Of a DNA stretch of 31,070 nucleotides, positions 22,670 through 31,012 are shown one piece after another. Every line of letters starts with the position of its first letter. Position 1 is the stretch's first letter. Origin of the DNA: JAEDES01 sp964470055 (lineage in GTDB: Bacteria; Bacillota_I; Bacilli_A; RF39; UBA660); NCBI GenBank assembly GCA_964470055.1, contig CAYXZZ010000009.1:1-31070 (forward strand). Reading direction: 5' to 3'. Position numbers and translations under genes: made by a program. The notes beneath the pieces are model-generated. The model had not been told where the DNA came from. It searched no databases and worked only from the letters and a program-made list of their open reading frames with translations.

Positions 22670-22698
22670 TTGAATATTTTTAAGTCATATGATATAAT
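22670..22698 (+). promoter_or_regulatory. Promoter for the 22.7 kb genes
   Basis: TTGAAT (22670-22675), 17 bases, TATAAT (22693-22698) with TGA before it (extended -10). Confidence 0.8.
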
Positions 22699-22719
22699 AT
22701 GCCTGAGAGGCGGTAAAAG

Positions 22720-23244
22720 ATGGAGACAAAAAAGAGTAAGATTTTTCCTATAACAATCACTGTTATATTAATAGTTATTATTATTTATTTGTTTGCAACT
22801 GTGAAACAACCTCTTGTGGTTTGCGATAGAAAGGTACAAGACGATTTAGATATAACTGTTTTTGAAGTCTTGGATACTACTATTAATGGTAATAAAATCG
22901 ATAAAATGGTTTTGGAAAAAACAATAATATTGCCTGAGGAGTATTTAGTCGACGATAGTCAGTTGGACGGTATTATGTTTGCTTTAGAGAAATCTTATCA
23001 GTATTTGGGTGAAGATAAGGTTACTATAACTAAAGGGAAAGATAGAATTACTGTTAAAGTGGAAGTTGAAGATGATGAGACGATTATTCTAAATAATATT
23101 GAATTTTTCTATAATGATGAACTAGAAATGAAGGTTATTACAAATACTAAGAGTAGCGATGTTATTACTTTAAAAGTTAAAGACAGTTACACTGAAGGTG
23201 AGTTAATGACTAGACTGAAAAATAATGGTTATTCATGTAAATAA
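22720..23244 (+). CDS. Single-pass membrane protein of unknown function
   Basis: 174 aa. A lysine-rich N-terminus is followed by one membrane helix (about residues 8-27, IFPITITVILIVIIIYLFAT), leaving about 145 residues outside. That part is acidic with two or three beta-rich units (KVTITKGKDRITVKVEVEDD; ELEMKVITNTKSSDVITLKV) and ends in a lone cysteine (GYSCK). Two other cysteines are absent apart from VVCDRK after the helix, so one disulfide is possible. No known motif. Small gene 23271 follows within 30 bases and may share the promoter. Confidence 0.65.
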   Translation: METKKSKIFPITITVILIVIIIYLFATVKQPLVVCDRKVQDDLDITVFEVLDTTINGNKIDKMVLEKTIILPEEYLVDDSQLDGIMFALEKSYQYLGEDKVTITKGKDRITVKVEVEDDETIILNNIEFFYNDELEMKVITNTKSSDVITLKVKDSYTEGELMTRLKNNGYSCK

Positions 23245-23270
23245 TCATTTTAGTGAGGTAGAAAAGGAAA

Positions 23271-23540
23271 GTGAATTTCGATATAGGTTCATTAGTTGAT
23301 GGGTTAGATTTTACAACAAATAGTTTTGTAGATGTTGGAAATGGTCTAATGCTTACTAATGGAGAAATTAATGTTTTGAAAAGATTTGGTATTAATTACT
23401 TACAATGTGCGTCGTTAAAAGAAGTTTTATGCCAAATTGAGGTAGTACTTAAAGAAGATGAGGAAGATGATTTAGATGAGTTAGATTATATTGCTTCATC
23501 TATTGCTGAAAGAGACTACTATCAAAATACTAATAAATAA
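23271..23540 (+). CDS. Small acidic hypothetical protein
   Basis: 89 aa, GTG start with AAAAGGA just upstream. Soluble; the segment MLTNGEINVLKRFGINYLQC resembles a short helical protein-interaction unit, and the second half is strongly acidic (LKEDEEDDLDELDYI). A terminator follows at 23558-23592. No family recognised. Confidence 0.6.
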   Translation: MNFDIGSLVDGLDFTTNSFVDVGNGLMLTNGEINVLKRFGINYLQCASLKEVLCQIEVVLKEDEEDDLDELDYIASSIAERDYYQNTNK

Positions 23541-23557
23541 TTTATAAATTTAAGAGG

Positions 23558-23592
23558 AGTAGTAAATTTAGCAAGGGTTTACTACTTTTTTA
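23558..23592 (+). terminator. Terminator before the alarmone synthetase
   Basis: AGTAGTAAA (23558-23566) pairs with TTTACTACT (23578-23586), followed by a T-run. Confidence 0.8.
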
Positions 23593-23615
23593 GCGGATAA
23601 GGAAGGAGAAGTATA

Positions 23616-24233
23616 GTGGAGTTAGTAAATAGTAGAGAATATAATGAAATGATGTTGAAGTATGATTTTGCTAAGAAGAAGTTAGAGACAGAACTTGGAA
23701 TATTACTTCAAGAATATGCATTTACAGCGGGATATAATCCAGTTGAACATGTTAAGTCGAGAATAAAGACATTAGATAGAATTGAGGCTAAGTTAAAGAG
23801 AAAGGGTTTTGAATTAACTGTTGATAATATTACAAGAAATGTATATGATGTAGTAGGTATTAGAATTATATGTTCTTTTGTAAAGGACGTTTATACGATT
23901 GTAGGAATTATTCGAAATACTGATGAATTTATTGTGAAGAGTGAAAAGGACTATATTGAGGAACCTAAAGAGTCTGGGTATAGAAGTTATCATATGATTG
24001 TTTTGGTACCAATTCATTTGGAAAATAGGACTGAGTATGTGGAAGCAGAAATTCAAATTAGGACAGTTGCGATGGATTGTTGGGCGAGTCTTGATCATAA
24101 GTTAAGGTATAAAGTGCCAGGACTTCTTCCGGCTGAGTTAAATAAAGAATTGGAAGAAAGTGCTAATGATATGATGAAGGTTGATATCAAGATGCAAGCA
24201 ATTTCAGATATTGTTAATAGTATAGAAGAGTAA
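23616..24233 (+). CDS. relQ: Small alarmone (p)ppGpp synthetase, RelQ type
   Basis: 205 aa, the size of stand-alone synthetases without hydrolase or regulatory domains. The RelA/SpoT synthetase fold is clear: VKSRIKTLDRIEAKLKRKG, the region NVYDVVGIRIICSFVKDVY (about 77-95), the substrate motif KESGYRSYHMIVLVP, and EIQIRTVAMDCWASLDHKL. It transfers pyrophosphate from ATP to GDP or GTP, making stringent-response signals in the cytosol; RelQ forms tetramers. GTG start, GGAAGGAG upstream. The next small gene begins 12 bases later and is probably co-translated. Confidence 0.92.
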   Translation: MELVNSREYNEMMLKYDFAKKKLETELGILLQEYAFTAGYNPVEHVKSRIKTLDRIEAKLKRKGFELTVDNITRNVYDVVGIRIICSFVKDVYTIVGIIRNTDEFIVKSEKDYIEEPKESGYRSYHMIVLVPIHLENRTEYVEAEIQIRTVAMDCWASLDHKLRYKVPGLLPAELNKELEESANDMMKVDIKMQAISDIVNSIEE

Positions 24234-24245
24234 GAGGTGGAGTTA

Positions 24246-24437
24246 ATGAAATATATGATGGAAAAAATAGAGGTATATCCTAAGAAGGAGGAAATTATAA
24301 AAGTTTCTAATGAGATATTGAAGTTACTTAAAGAGAATGATATTTTGGATGATAGTGAGAAGTTGATGACAATTGAATTAGCAATTGCACAGCTAAATTA
24401 TGATTTATATAAGGTAAGTGGAGATAATGATAAGTAG
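24246..24437 (+). CDS. Small hypothetical protein downstream of the alarmone synthetase
   Basis: 63 aa from ATG 24246; an in-frame GTG at 24237 overlaps the ribosome site AGAGGTGGAG. The protein is one or two helices (EEIIKVSNEILKLLKENDI and LMTIELAIAQLNYDLYKV), soluble. Tight spacing suggests a shared message with relQ; a regulatory partnership is possible but unproven. Confidence 0.55.
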   Translation: MKYMMEKIEVYPKKEEIIKVSNEILKLLKENDILDDSEKLMTIELAIAQLNYDLYKVSGDNDK

Positions 24438-24440
24438 TTA

Positions 24441-24469
24441 TTTTCACTTTTTCTTTTTTTTGGTATAAT
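24441..24469 (+). promoter_or_regulatory. Promoter of the cysteine desulfurase operon
   Basis: TTTTCA (24441-24446), 17 bases, TATAAT (24464-24469) with TGG extension. The overlapping CACTTTTTC and T-run pair with AAGTG upstream and may also end the relQ message. Confidence 0.65.
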
Positions 24470-24491
24470 TACTGGAGAAAAGAGTGATTTG

Positions 24492-25610
24492 ATGATTTAT
24501 TTAGATTATAGTGCGACAACACCAGTAAATGAGGATGTTTTAAATACTTATGTAAAAGCAACTAAAGAATATATTGGAAATCCTAATTCTTTACATGCGT
24601 TAGGAGTTAATGCGAAGAAGTTGATTGATGCAGCAACTAATCAGATTGCTTCTATTTTAGGAGTAAAGATGAGCGAAGTTATTTATACTAGTGGGGCAAG
24701 TGAGGCTAATAATATGGCTATTAAGGGGATGTGTTTAAAGTATCAAAATAGAGGAAAACATATTATTAGTACGGAACTTGAACATTCATCTGTAATTGCA
24801 CCACTTGCGTATTTACAAGGTCAGGGATTTGATATTGACTTTGTTAAGTTAGATGAAAATGGTGTTGTTGATTTAGATGATTTAAAGAGATTAATACGAG
24901 ATGATACTATTTTAGTAACAATTGCTTCTGTTAATAGTGAAGTTGGAGTGAGACAACCAATAGAGGAAATTGGTAAAATAGTTAAACAATATCCTAAATG
25001 TTATTTCCATAGTGATGTGACGCAGAGTATTGGTAAAGAAAAAATTGATTTAACAGATGTTGATTTAGCATCTTTTTCAGCACAGAAGTTTTATGGAATG
25101 AAAGGTGTTGGATGCTTGATTAAGAAGGAAAGTATTATTATTGAACCATTGATTCATGGTGGAAAGTCTACAACTGTATTTCGTAGTGGAACTCCAGCAA
25201 CTCCTTTGATTGTATCAGTTGCGAAAGCATTGAGATTAGCATATCAAGATTTTGATGAGAAATTAGTACATGTTAAAGAGTTAAATAGTTATTTGAAAGA
25301 TGAATTGGGAAATTTGGATGTTTATATTAATAGTAATGATAAGTGTCTACCGCATATTTTAAATATTAGTTTGAAAAATATTAAGTCTGAGACAATGTTA
25401 CATGCATTAGAAGAACATGATATTTATGTGTCAACACAGACAGCTTGTTCGACGGGAAATTATTCAAAAGCAGTGTACGCTGTTGTTAAGGATGAAGATA
25501 GAGCAGGTAGAAGTTTAAGAATTAGTTTGTCTTATTTAACCACTAAGGAAGAATTAAAGGAATTTATTTTGATATTTAAACAATGTATTGAAAAGTTACA
25601 TATAAAGTAG
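24492..25610 (+). CDS. Cysteine desulfurase (NifS/IscS family)
   Basis: 372 aa from ATG 24492 (a TTG directly before it is also in frame). This PLP enzyme removes sulfur from cysteine, giving alanine and an enzyme persulfide for Fe-S clusters, thiolated tRNA or cofactors. Seen: LDYSATTPVNEDV, HSDVTQSIGK (PLP-contact Asp), SFSAQKFYGMKGVG with the PLP lysine K199, and the active-site loop TQTACSTGNYS with Cys319. The usual His before the lysine is Gln here. The next two genes are thioredoxin-like, and no scaffold (IscU/SufU) or thiI gene follows, so the sulfur acceptor cannot be told. Confidence 0.9.
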   Translation: MIYLDYSATTPVNEDVLNTYVKATKEYIGNPNSLHALGVNAKKLIDAATNQIASILGVKMSEVIYTSGASEANNMAIKGMCLKYQNRGKHIISTELEHSSVIAPLAYLQGQGFDIDFVKLDENGVVDLDDLKRLIRDDTILVTIASVNSEVGVRQPIEEIGKIVKQYPKCYFHSDVTQSIGKEKIDLTDVDLASFSAQKFYGMKGVGCLIKKESIIIEPLIHGGKSTTVFRSGTPATPLIVSVAKALRLAYQDFDEKLVHVKELNSYLKDELGNLDVYINSNDKCLPHILNISLKNIKSETMLHALEEHDIYVSTQTACSTGNYSKAVYAVVKDEDRAGRSLRISLSYLTTKEELKEFILIFKQCIEKLHIK

Positions 25611-25619
25611 GTGAAGATG

Positions 25620-25880
25620 ATGAAAGTTGTGAAGATAAATGCAGTTTGGTGTAGTGGGTGTTTGGTGATGAATAAGACTTGGAAAAATATACTTAAAAAG
25701 TATGATATTGAAACAATTAATCTTGATTATGATATTGATGAGGAACAGATAAAAGAATATAATGTTGGGGATGTTTTACCAGTACTTATTTTTTATAAAG
25801 ATGATCAGGAGATAAGACGAGTAGTTGGAGAATTATCTGAAGAAAAATTAATTGAAATTATAGAGGAGATAGGTGAGTAG
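25620..25880 (+). CDS. Thioredoxin-like protein
   Basis: 86 aa, short for thioredoxin (about 105). The redox motif WCSGC gives Cys11 and Cys14, and the cis-proline segment VLPVLIF is present near residue 55. No signal peptide, so it is cytosolic. The start is taken as ATG 25620, with AGGTG 6 bases upstream overlapping the desulfurase stop; ATG 25617 is equally possible. It lies between a desulfurase and a membrane thiol-redox protein whose start abuts its stop, so it probably supplies or takes electrons in that set. Confidence 0.82.
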   Translation: MKVVKINAVWCSGCLVMNKTWKNILKKYDIETINLDYDIDEEQIKEYNVGDVLPVLIFYKDDQEIRRVVGELSEEKLIEIIEEIGE

Positions 25881-27104
25881 ATGAAGAAGTTAAGAATGAT
25901 TTTGATGGTACTTGTACTATCTTTTTGTTTTCTTGTACCAGTTAATGCGAAAGAAGGTGACCAGATAACTTTATATTTGTTTTATGGTGATACTTGTCCA
26001 CACTGTGCTGCAGAGAAAGAGTTTTTGAATGAGATAAAGGATGATTATGATAACTTTGAGATTGTTCAGTATGAAGTGTGGAGGGATACTGATAATCAAG
26101 AGCTTTTATCGAAAGTAAGAGAAGAGTTAGAGATTCAAAGAAATGGAGTACCAGTTACTATTATTGGTGATACGGTAATGGTTGGTTGGAGTGAGGCTCT
26201 TGAGGGGAAAATTGAAAGAGCAATTGAGTATTATCAGGAAAGTGAATATGTAGATGTTGTTTTGCAAATTAAAAATGGAACTTATGTAAAGGAAGAAAAT
26301 TCTAGTGATAGTGAGTCTGACTTTGAAAAAGAAGAAAAACAAATTGATGATGAGACATCTATTTCTGTTCCTATTTTTGGGAAAGTTAATTTAAAGAATG
26401 TGTCGTTGTCAACTGCGGCATTAATACTTGGTTTGATAGATGGCTTTAATCCTTGTGCGATGTGGGTTTTGCTATTTTTGATTAGTATGTTAATTGGAAT
26501 GAAGAATAGGAAGAGAATGTGGACAATTGGTCTTACGTTTTTGATTAGTTCGGCAACGGTTTATATGTTGATTATGATGTCTTGGCTAAATATTGTGGTT
26601 AATATTTCGACTTCTATTTGGTTAAGAAATATAGTGGCAGGAATTGCGATTATTGGTGGAGTTGTAAATTTATATAATTTCTTTAAGCATCAGGATAGTG
26701 GGTGTAGTGTGGTAGATGAAAAGAAAAGGAAAAGTGTATTTGCGAGAATAAAGAAATTTACGCAAGAGAAGAGTTTAGTTTTAGCACTTATTGGAGCAGT
26801 AGCGCTTGCTTTTTCAGTTAATATTATTGAGCTTGCTTGTTCTGCTGGGCTGCCTCTTGTTTATACACAATTACTGGCACTTAATAATGTTACTGGAATA
26901 GGGGCTTTCTTCTATGTATTACTTTATATTATTTTCTTTTTGTTAGATGATATGATTGTTTTCTTTGCGGCGATGAAGACGATGGAGGTAACAGGCTTTT
27001 CAACTAAGTATAGTAAGTATTCACATTTGATAGGTGGTCTTTTAATGCTTTTAATTGGAATATTACTTATTTTTAAGCCGGAGTGGTTAATGTTTCAATT
27101 TTAA
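25881..27104 (+). CDS. Thioredoxin-CcdA/DsbD-like transmembrane thiol-redox protein
   Basis: 407 aa. A signal peptide (about 1-23, cleavage after NA) leads to an extracytoplasmic thioredoxin-like domain with TCPHC (Cys39, Cys42) and the cis-proline segment GVPVTII. An acidic linker (about 125-165) is followed by six or so membrane helices with FNPCAMW (Cys192) and ELACSAGLPL (Cys320), the paired cysteines by which CcdA/DsbD proteins carry electrons across the membrane. It would reduce disulfides outside the cell using cytosolic thioredoxin; the small thioredoxin encoded directly before it is the likely donor. The fusion order (sensor domain first, then CcdA part) differs from classical DsbD. 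Confidence 0.88.
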   Translation: MKKLRMILMVLVLSFCFLVPVNAKEGDQITLYLFYGDTCPHCAAEKEFLNEIKDDYDNFEIVQYEVWRDTDNQELLSKVREELEIQRNGVPVTIIGDTVMVGWSEALEGKIERAIEYYQESEYVDVVLQIKNGTYVKEENSSDSESDFEKEEKQIDDETSISVPIFGKVNLKNVSLSTAALILGLIDGFNPCAMWVLLFLISMLIGMKNRKRMWTIGLTFLISSATVYMLIMMSWLNIVVNISTSIWLRNIVAGIAIIGGVVNLYNFFKHQDSGCSVVDEKKRKSVFARIKKFTQEKSLVLALIGAVALAFSVNIIELACSAGLPLVYTQLLALNNVTGIGAFFYVLLYIIFFLLDDMIVFFAAMKTMEVTGFSTKYSKYSHLIGGLLMLLIGILLIFKPEWLMFQF

Positions 27105-27108
27105 CTAG

Positions 27109-27137
27109 TTTACTTATTTAAAAAAGTTTTGTATAAT
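27109..27137 (+). promoter_or_regulatory. Promoter of the DUF1292 operon
   Basis: TTTACT (27109-27114), 17 bases, TATAAT (27132-27137). The -35 begins 5 bases after the upstream stop. Confidence 0.7.
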
Positions 27138-27164
27138 TATATAAGAGAATAAAGGAGTGGCATT

Positions 27165-27428
27165 ATGGAAAAAGAAATGATTGAGATAGTAAATGCAAGT
27201 GGAACTATAGAAAAGGTTGAAGTAGTTACATATTTAATGTCTGAAGATGGACTTCATCAATATTTAGTTTATACTAAGGGTGAAGTACAAGGTACAGAAG
27301 GAGATCAGGTTATTTATATTTCGAAAGTGGTTTCTGATAATGGTACTTTGAAATTAGAGGAAATAGTAGATGATGCAGAATGGACTAATGTTCAACATTT
27401 ACTTAAGAAAATAGCGAATGCAGAGTAG
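27165..27428 (+). CDS. DUF1292 family protein
   Basis: 87 aa. The pattern fits the small DUF1292 (YrzB-type) family: a beta-rich protein with EKVEVVTYLMSEDGLHQYLVYTK and VIYISKVVSDNGTLKLEEIVDD, ending in a helix. These proteins are widespread in Bacillota, usually near RNase/Holliday-resolvase genes; function unknown. AAGGAG precedes the ATG. It heads a short operon with the long acidic protein that follows within 20 bases. Confidence 0.8.
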   Translation: MEKEMIEIVNASGTIEKVEVVTYLMSEDGLHQYLVYTKGEVQGTEGDQVIYISKVVSDNGTLKLEEIVDDAEWTNVQHLLKKIANAE

Positions 27429-27445
27429 AAAGGTGGGTTTTGGAA

Positions 27446-28759
27446 ATGGAAAATTATGAATTAGCAAGTCAACATGTTAAGGCAGTATTATTTGATAAGG
27501 TTTATCGTGAACAAGGATTAGTTGATATTCTTACGAGAAGGCTTGAAAGTTTTGATCCTGAAAAACAACAGCGATTAAGTACTCTTTTTACTAAGCAAAA
27601 AGAAGATATTGAAAAAATTTTGGGTATATTAAGTGAATTTGATATAAAAATGAATGATATTTTAGCAACTAGTAAAGAAATTATGGAAATTAGTGAGGCT
27701 AAAGAAAGTTCTGATGTTCATGTTTCTGAAGTTGTAGAAAGTGTTAGTACTAATTCGACGCCTGTTGAAAATGTTGAGGCTCCAGTTAGTGAGGAAGTTG
27801 TTGTATCAACAGAGGCTATTCCAACTGAAGAAGTTAATACTAATGGAGACTTAGGAATTGTTATACCGGGAGTTGTAGTTGATGAAGCAACTGTTGGTGG
27901 GGAACAAGTAAGTGCTCCGGTATCAGCAGAACCTGGGGTTGTTACAGGAAGTGATGTTGTTTCTCAACCAGTGATTGAAATTCCTGAGCAAGAAGTTAAG
28001 AATGTTGAGCAAGAACCAGTGGCAGTAGTTACTGATACTACTACAGTTGAGAGCCCAGTTCCAGAAGTTGTTGGAACTATAGAGCAACAAGTAGTTCCAC
28101 CGGTAAATGAAGTTATTCAGATTCCGGGTCAAACTGGTTCAATTGATGAAGAGGTGTCTGTTGAAAATGCTGGAAGTTTTGTTTTATCTCCAATTGATGA
28201 AGATGTGGCTCCAGTACAAAATAATGATGCAGCTGTTGCAAACGGTATTGCTTTAGCAGATAGTCAATTACAAACTATAGAGAATGTAAAAAATGAGATA
28301 GCAACGGATCCTAATCTTTCAGAAGAAGAAAGACAAGTTGCATTAGAAAGATATGTAAGAGCAACTGAAAATACAGTAAAAGCAATTTTAGTTACAAAAA
28401 TGCAATATGAGAAATTAAGTTCTTCAAGAGTAACACAAAAAGCATTATTGGAATCTAGAAAAAATAATATAGGACAAGAAAATGCTGCTACAACAGATGT
28501 TGTTCAAAATAAGGTAAGTCAAGTTGTTGGTGATGCAGGAGTCGAAGTAAAAGCCGATGAACAAACTTTGATTGCTAACGGTTTATTAGAACCAACAGTA
28601 CAAGATAAACAAAAAGAAATGCAAATGATGATGGAACAAGCGAATACTTTATATAAGGCTGGTCAAACGCAAGAGGCTCAGGCTTTATTTGATAAAGTAA
28701 GTGCAATGAATAAGGAAATACAAGCAGGAAGTTCAGGACAAGCGCTTGTTAAGAATTAA
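27446..28759 (+). CDS. Long acidic protein with helical ends and a Val/Glu/Pro-rich middle
   Basis: 437 aa from ATG 27446, 8 bases after AGGTGGG; the TTG at 27440 is too close. Residues 1-90 are helical (LASQHVKAVLFDKVYREQGL...). Residues 95-245 are low-complexity Val/Glu/Pro/Thr, probably disordered. Residues 255-435 are helical and charged, with a TPR-like stretch (ANTLYKAGQTQEAQALFDKV). No signal peptide or membrane helix, so it is a cytosolic scaffold-like protein. A tail-anchored protein gene follows after 8 bases. No family recognised. Confidence 0.6.
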   Translation: MENYELASQHVKAVLFDKVYREQGLVDILTRRLESFDPEKQQRLSTLFTKQKEDIEKILGILSEFDIKMNDILATSKEIMEISEAKESSDVHVSEVVESVSTNSTPVENVEAPVSEEVVVSTEAIPTEEVNTNGDLGIVIPGVVVDEATVGGEQVSAPVSAEPGVVTGSDVVSQPVIEIPEQEVKNVEQEPVAVVTDTTTVESPVPEVVGTIEQQVVPPVNEVIQIPGQTGSIDEEVSVENAGSFVLSPIDEDVAPVQNNDAAVANGIALADSQLQTIENVKNEIATDPNLSEEERQVALERYVRATENTVKAILVTKMQYEKLSSSRVTQKALLESRKNNIGQENAATTDVVQNKVSQVVGDAGVEVKADEQTLIANGLLEPTVQDKQKEMQMMMEQANTLYKAGQTQEAQALFDKVSAMNKEIQAGSSGQALVKN

Positions 28760-28767
28760 GAGGAAAT

Positions 28768-29274
28768 ATGATTAATAAAGAGATGTATGATGAATATTGT
28801 GAAAGTCTTTTGAATATAGCGAGATTAACAACAAAAGAAAATTCTGTACTTATAAGTTTTAATGTTGATGGAGATAATTGTACTAATGTAGTTAGTTTTA
28901 TTCAACAAGATGGAACTAAGGATATATTAAAAGATTCAACTTTTGTATGTGATGAGGATTTTTATAAAGACTTTTTAGAGAAGTTTATACTTGAGTATTC
29001 TAAAACAATGGTAATTGCCTTTAATGATAGTATTGATATGAATGCTGATGGAAAATATACATATAGAGTTGTTACTGAAGATAATGATATGTTGAGTGTT
29101 GATGGTATTTCATTAGATTATGCTAATTATTTAATGGGACTTTGTAAGAAGAAAGAGTTAGATAATATTGATATTTCTAATAACGAGGATGGTGTTACAA
29201 CTGCTGTTGCGACGTTTATCTTGGTTATGGGAATAGGATTATCTTTGTTATTTATGGTTTGGTTAATGAGTTAA
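28768..29274 (+). CDS. Tail-anchored membrane protein of unknown function
   Basis: 168 aa. The first 140 residues are soluble and acidic, with alternating strands and helices (VLISFNVDGDNCTNVVSFIQ...FYKDFLEKFILEYSKTMVI). A single C-terminal membrane helix (about residues 146-166, AVATFILVMGIGLSLLFMVW) would leave the domain in the cytosol. GAGGA precedes the ATG, and a good terminator follows. It may anchor the long acidic protein encoded just before it, but this is inference from position. Confidence 0.62.
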   Translation: MINKEMYDEYCESLLNIARLTTKENSVLISFNVDGDNCTNVVSFIQQDGTKDILKDSTFVCDEDFYKDFLEKFILEYSKTMVIAFNDSIDMNADGKYTYRVVTEDNDMLSVDGISLDYANYLMGLCKKKELDNIDISNNEDGVTTAVATFILVMGIGLSLLFMVWLMS

Positions 29275-29300
29275 CAGTAATAATTACTGTTTTCTTTTTT
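29273..29300 (+). terminator. Terminator after the tail-anchored protein
   Basis: AACAGTAA (29273-29280) pairs with TTACTGTT (29284-29291), then TTCTTTTTTT. Confidence 0.82.
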
Positions 29301-29324
29301 TCTATGGTTTTTTTGTTTGGGGTT

Positions 29325-29333
29325 TGTTATAAT
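29325..29333 (+). promoter_or_regulatory. Extended -10 promoter of the metallopeptidase gene
   Basis: TGTTATAAT at 29325-29333; the -35 position is poor (TGGTTT). GAGGAG (29345-29350) serves ATG 29360. Confidence 0.65.
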
Positions 29334-29359
29334 TGAATATAGTAGAGGAGAGTGTTAAT

Positions 29360-30457
29360 ATGACATCGAAAGCACAAATGTTTTTGGCTAAATTATTAAT
29401 AATCTTTTCTGTAATTTTAATTTTGTGGGGAACTATTATAGAGATAGATTCTAATAAGATATTGCATCCTGTTGATGATGTGACTGTTTTAGCAGGATTA
29501 GATGATGAAATTATTTCAATTACAACGGTTGATAGTGATGAAGAAGTTGAAGCAATTGTAGGAAATGAATCGACTGTTGTTACTAATCCGACAGTAGTAC
29601 CACCTATTGATAGTGATTCTAGTATTAGTGGTGGTAGTGATGTTGGAAATGGTTCTACTGTTTTTGAACCAAATAATTCTAATACTAATGTTAGTGGTGG
29701 AGGAAGCGTAGAGGGAAGTACTAATAGTGATTCTTCGTCGACTACTGAAAGTGTTCCAACGGTGACATTAGAAGAAAAAAATGCATTACTTAGGACACAA
29801 ATTGAAGAGGCGTATGGTGTAAAAGTAAAATATGGTAGTGAAATTAGTAGTTATAGTGTTGGGGGAATGACTACGGTAATGTTAACTGATGCGGCAACTG
29901 TTCAAGCGGCACTTATAAATTTAAATGTTGCTTTGGCGCTTTATCCAACTGGTTTTTTTAAGGAAATTAGTAATTATGGTTTTCCTTTGACTTTTTATTT
30001 AATTAAGAGATATTCTACAGCAAATGTTACTGGAGTGACTGATTCGTCATATAATAATATTGTAATTTCTATTGCGACAGATTATGATTTTGCGGATACT
30101 TTTCATCATGAAGTTTATCATTATATAGAAAAATATATATTTTCAACAGGATTTAGATTTACATCTTGGAATACACTTAATCCTAGTAATTTCAGTTATG
30201 GTACAGTTGATGCGAGTTATTCGTATGCGAGGACATTTTCGGCAGATGCGTATTTTGTTAATAGTTATGCGCAAACTGATGAACATGAGGATAGGGCTTC
30301 AACATTTGAGTATATGATGAAAAGTAGTAAGGCCAGTTGTCTTAATAATGGAAAGACAATATGGTTAAAGGCAAGGTTGATGTGTGAACAAATTGATTAT
30401 TTCTTGAATACGGTTAGTCCTAGTGTGACTGAGTATTGGGAAAGATATGTATATTAG
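29360..30457 (+). CDS. Membrane-anchored HExxH zinc metallopeptidase, putative
   Basis: 365 aa from ATG 29360, with GAGGAG 9 bases before it; the upstream TTG (29333) lies in the promoter. An N-terminal membrane helix (about 8-27) is followed by a disordered Ser/Gly/Asn/Thr linker (about 60-130) and the catalytic domain. The zinc site reads HHEVYHYIEK: His250, Glu251, His254. A probable third ligand lies in DEHEDRASTFEYM (Glu308-Glu310). The order suits a gluzincin-type peptidase acting outside the cell. Substrate unknown. A single copy with its own promoter; the NUDIX gene follows after 15 bases. Confidence 0.78.
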   Translation: MTSKAQMFLAKLLIIFSVILILWGTIIEIDSNKILHPVDDVTVLAGLDDEIISITTVDSDEEVEAIVGNESTVVTNPTVVPPIDSDSSISGGSDVGNGSTVFEPNNSNTNVSGGGSVEGSTNSDSSSTTESVPTVTLEEKNALLRTQIEEAYGVKVKYGSEISSYSVGGMTTVMLTDAATVQAALINLNVALALYPTGFFKEISNYGFPLTFYLIKRYSTANVTGVTDSSYNNIVISIATDYDFADTFHHEVYHYIEKYIFSTGFRFTSWNTLNPSNFSYGTVDASYSYARTFSADAYFVNSYAQTDEHEDRASTFEYMMKSSKASCLNNGKTIWLKARLMCEQIDYFLNTVSPSVTEYWERYVY

Positions 30458-30472
30458 ATAAGGTGGTTAGTC

Positions 30473-30991
30473 GTGAAACAGATATTTATTAATGAAACTA
30501 ATTTAAAAGATGAAGATATAGAATCTACAGTTATTAGAGTAAAAGGATTGGTTGTTAATAGTAAGAATGAGATTTTACTTGCTCATAATAATGGTACTTA
30601 TCAATTCCCAGGTGGCCATAAAGAGGAACACGAGGGTATGGAAGAGACTTTATGTAGAGAGATAAAGGAAGAAACTGGGATTGATGTTTTACTGGAAACA
30701 GGGCCTTTTATGCAGATAGTTACGTACGATGCCAATTATTTTGATACTGGAAAAAAAGTATGTAATAAGATTTACTATTATGTAGTTTTTACTGATGAGG
30801 AGCCTAATTATAGTGAGACACATTATGATGAATTGGAATGTCAGACTGATTTTGATTTGTTTTATGTTAATGTGGGTGATTTGACAGTTTTCTTTGAAGA
30901 GGCTATGAATGATGGAAAACTTGATCCTAAAATTGGAAAGGAAATGCTTTTTGTAGTTGAAGAGTATAATAGAATATATGGTAATAAGTAG
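30473..30991 (+). CDS. NUDIX hydrolase
   Basis: 172 aa, GTG start, AAGGTGG upstream. The Nudix box GHKEEHEGMEETLCREIKEE followed by TGI fits G-x5-E-x7-REUxEExGU exactly and coordinates the metal ions for cleaving nucleoside diphosphates linked to another moiety. The flanking strand GTYQFPGGH is typical. Cytosolic; the substrate (damaged nucleotide, sugar nucleotide or other) cannot be told. It probably shares the metallopeptidase promoter. The stop codon lies in a terminator stem. Confidence 0.92.
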   Translation: MKQIFINETNLKDEDIESTVIRVKGLVVNSKNEILLAHNNGTYQFPGGHKEEHEGMEETLCREIKEETGIDVLLETGPFMQIVTYDANYFDTGKKVCNKIYYYVVFTDEEPNYSETHYDELECQTDFDLFYVNVGDLTVFFEEAMNDGKLDPKIGKEMLFVVEEYNRIYGNK

Positions 30992-31012
30992 GCCTTTGAC
31001 CTATTTTTTTCT
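30986..31012 (+). terminator. Terminator after the NUDIX gene
   Basis: AAGTAGG (30986-30992) pairs with CCTATTT (31000-31006), one G-U pair, followed by a T-run. The last 60 bases of the window hold no feature I can support. Confidence 0.65.
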
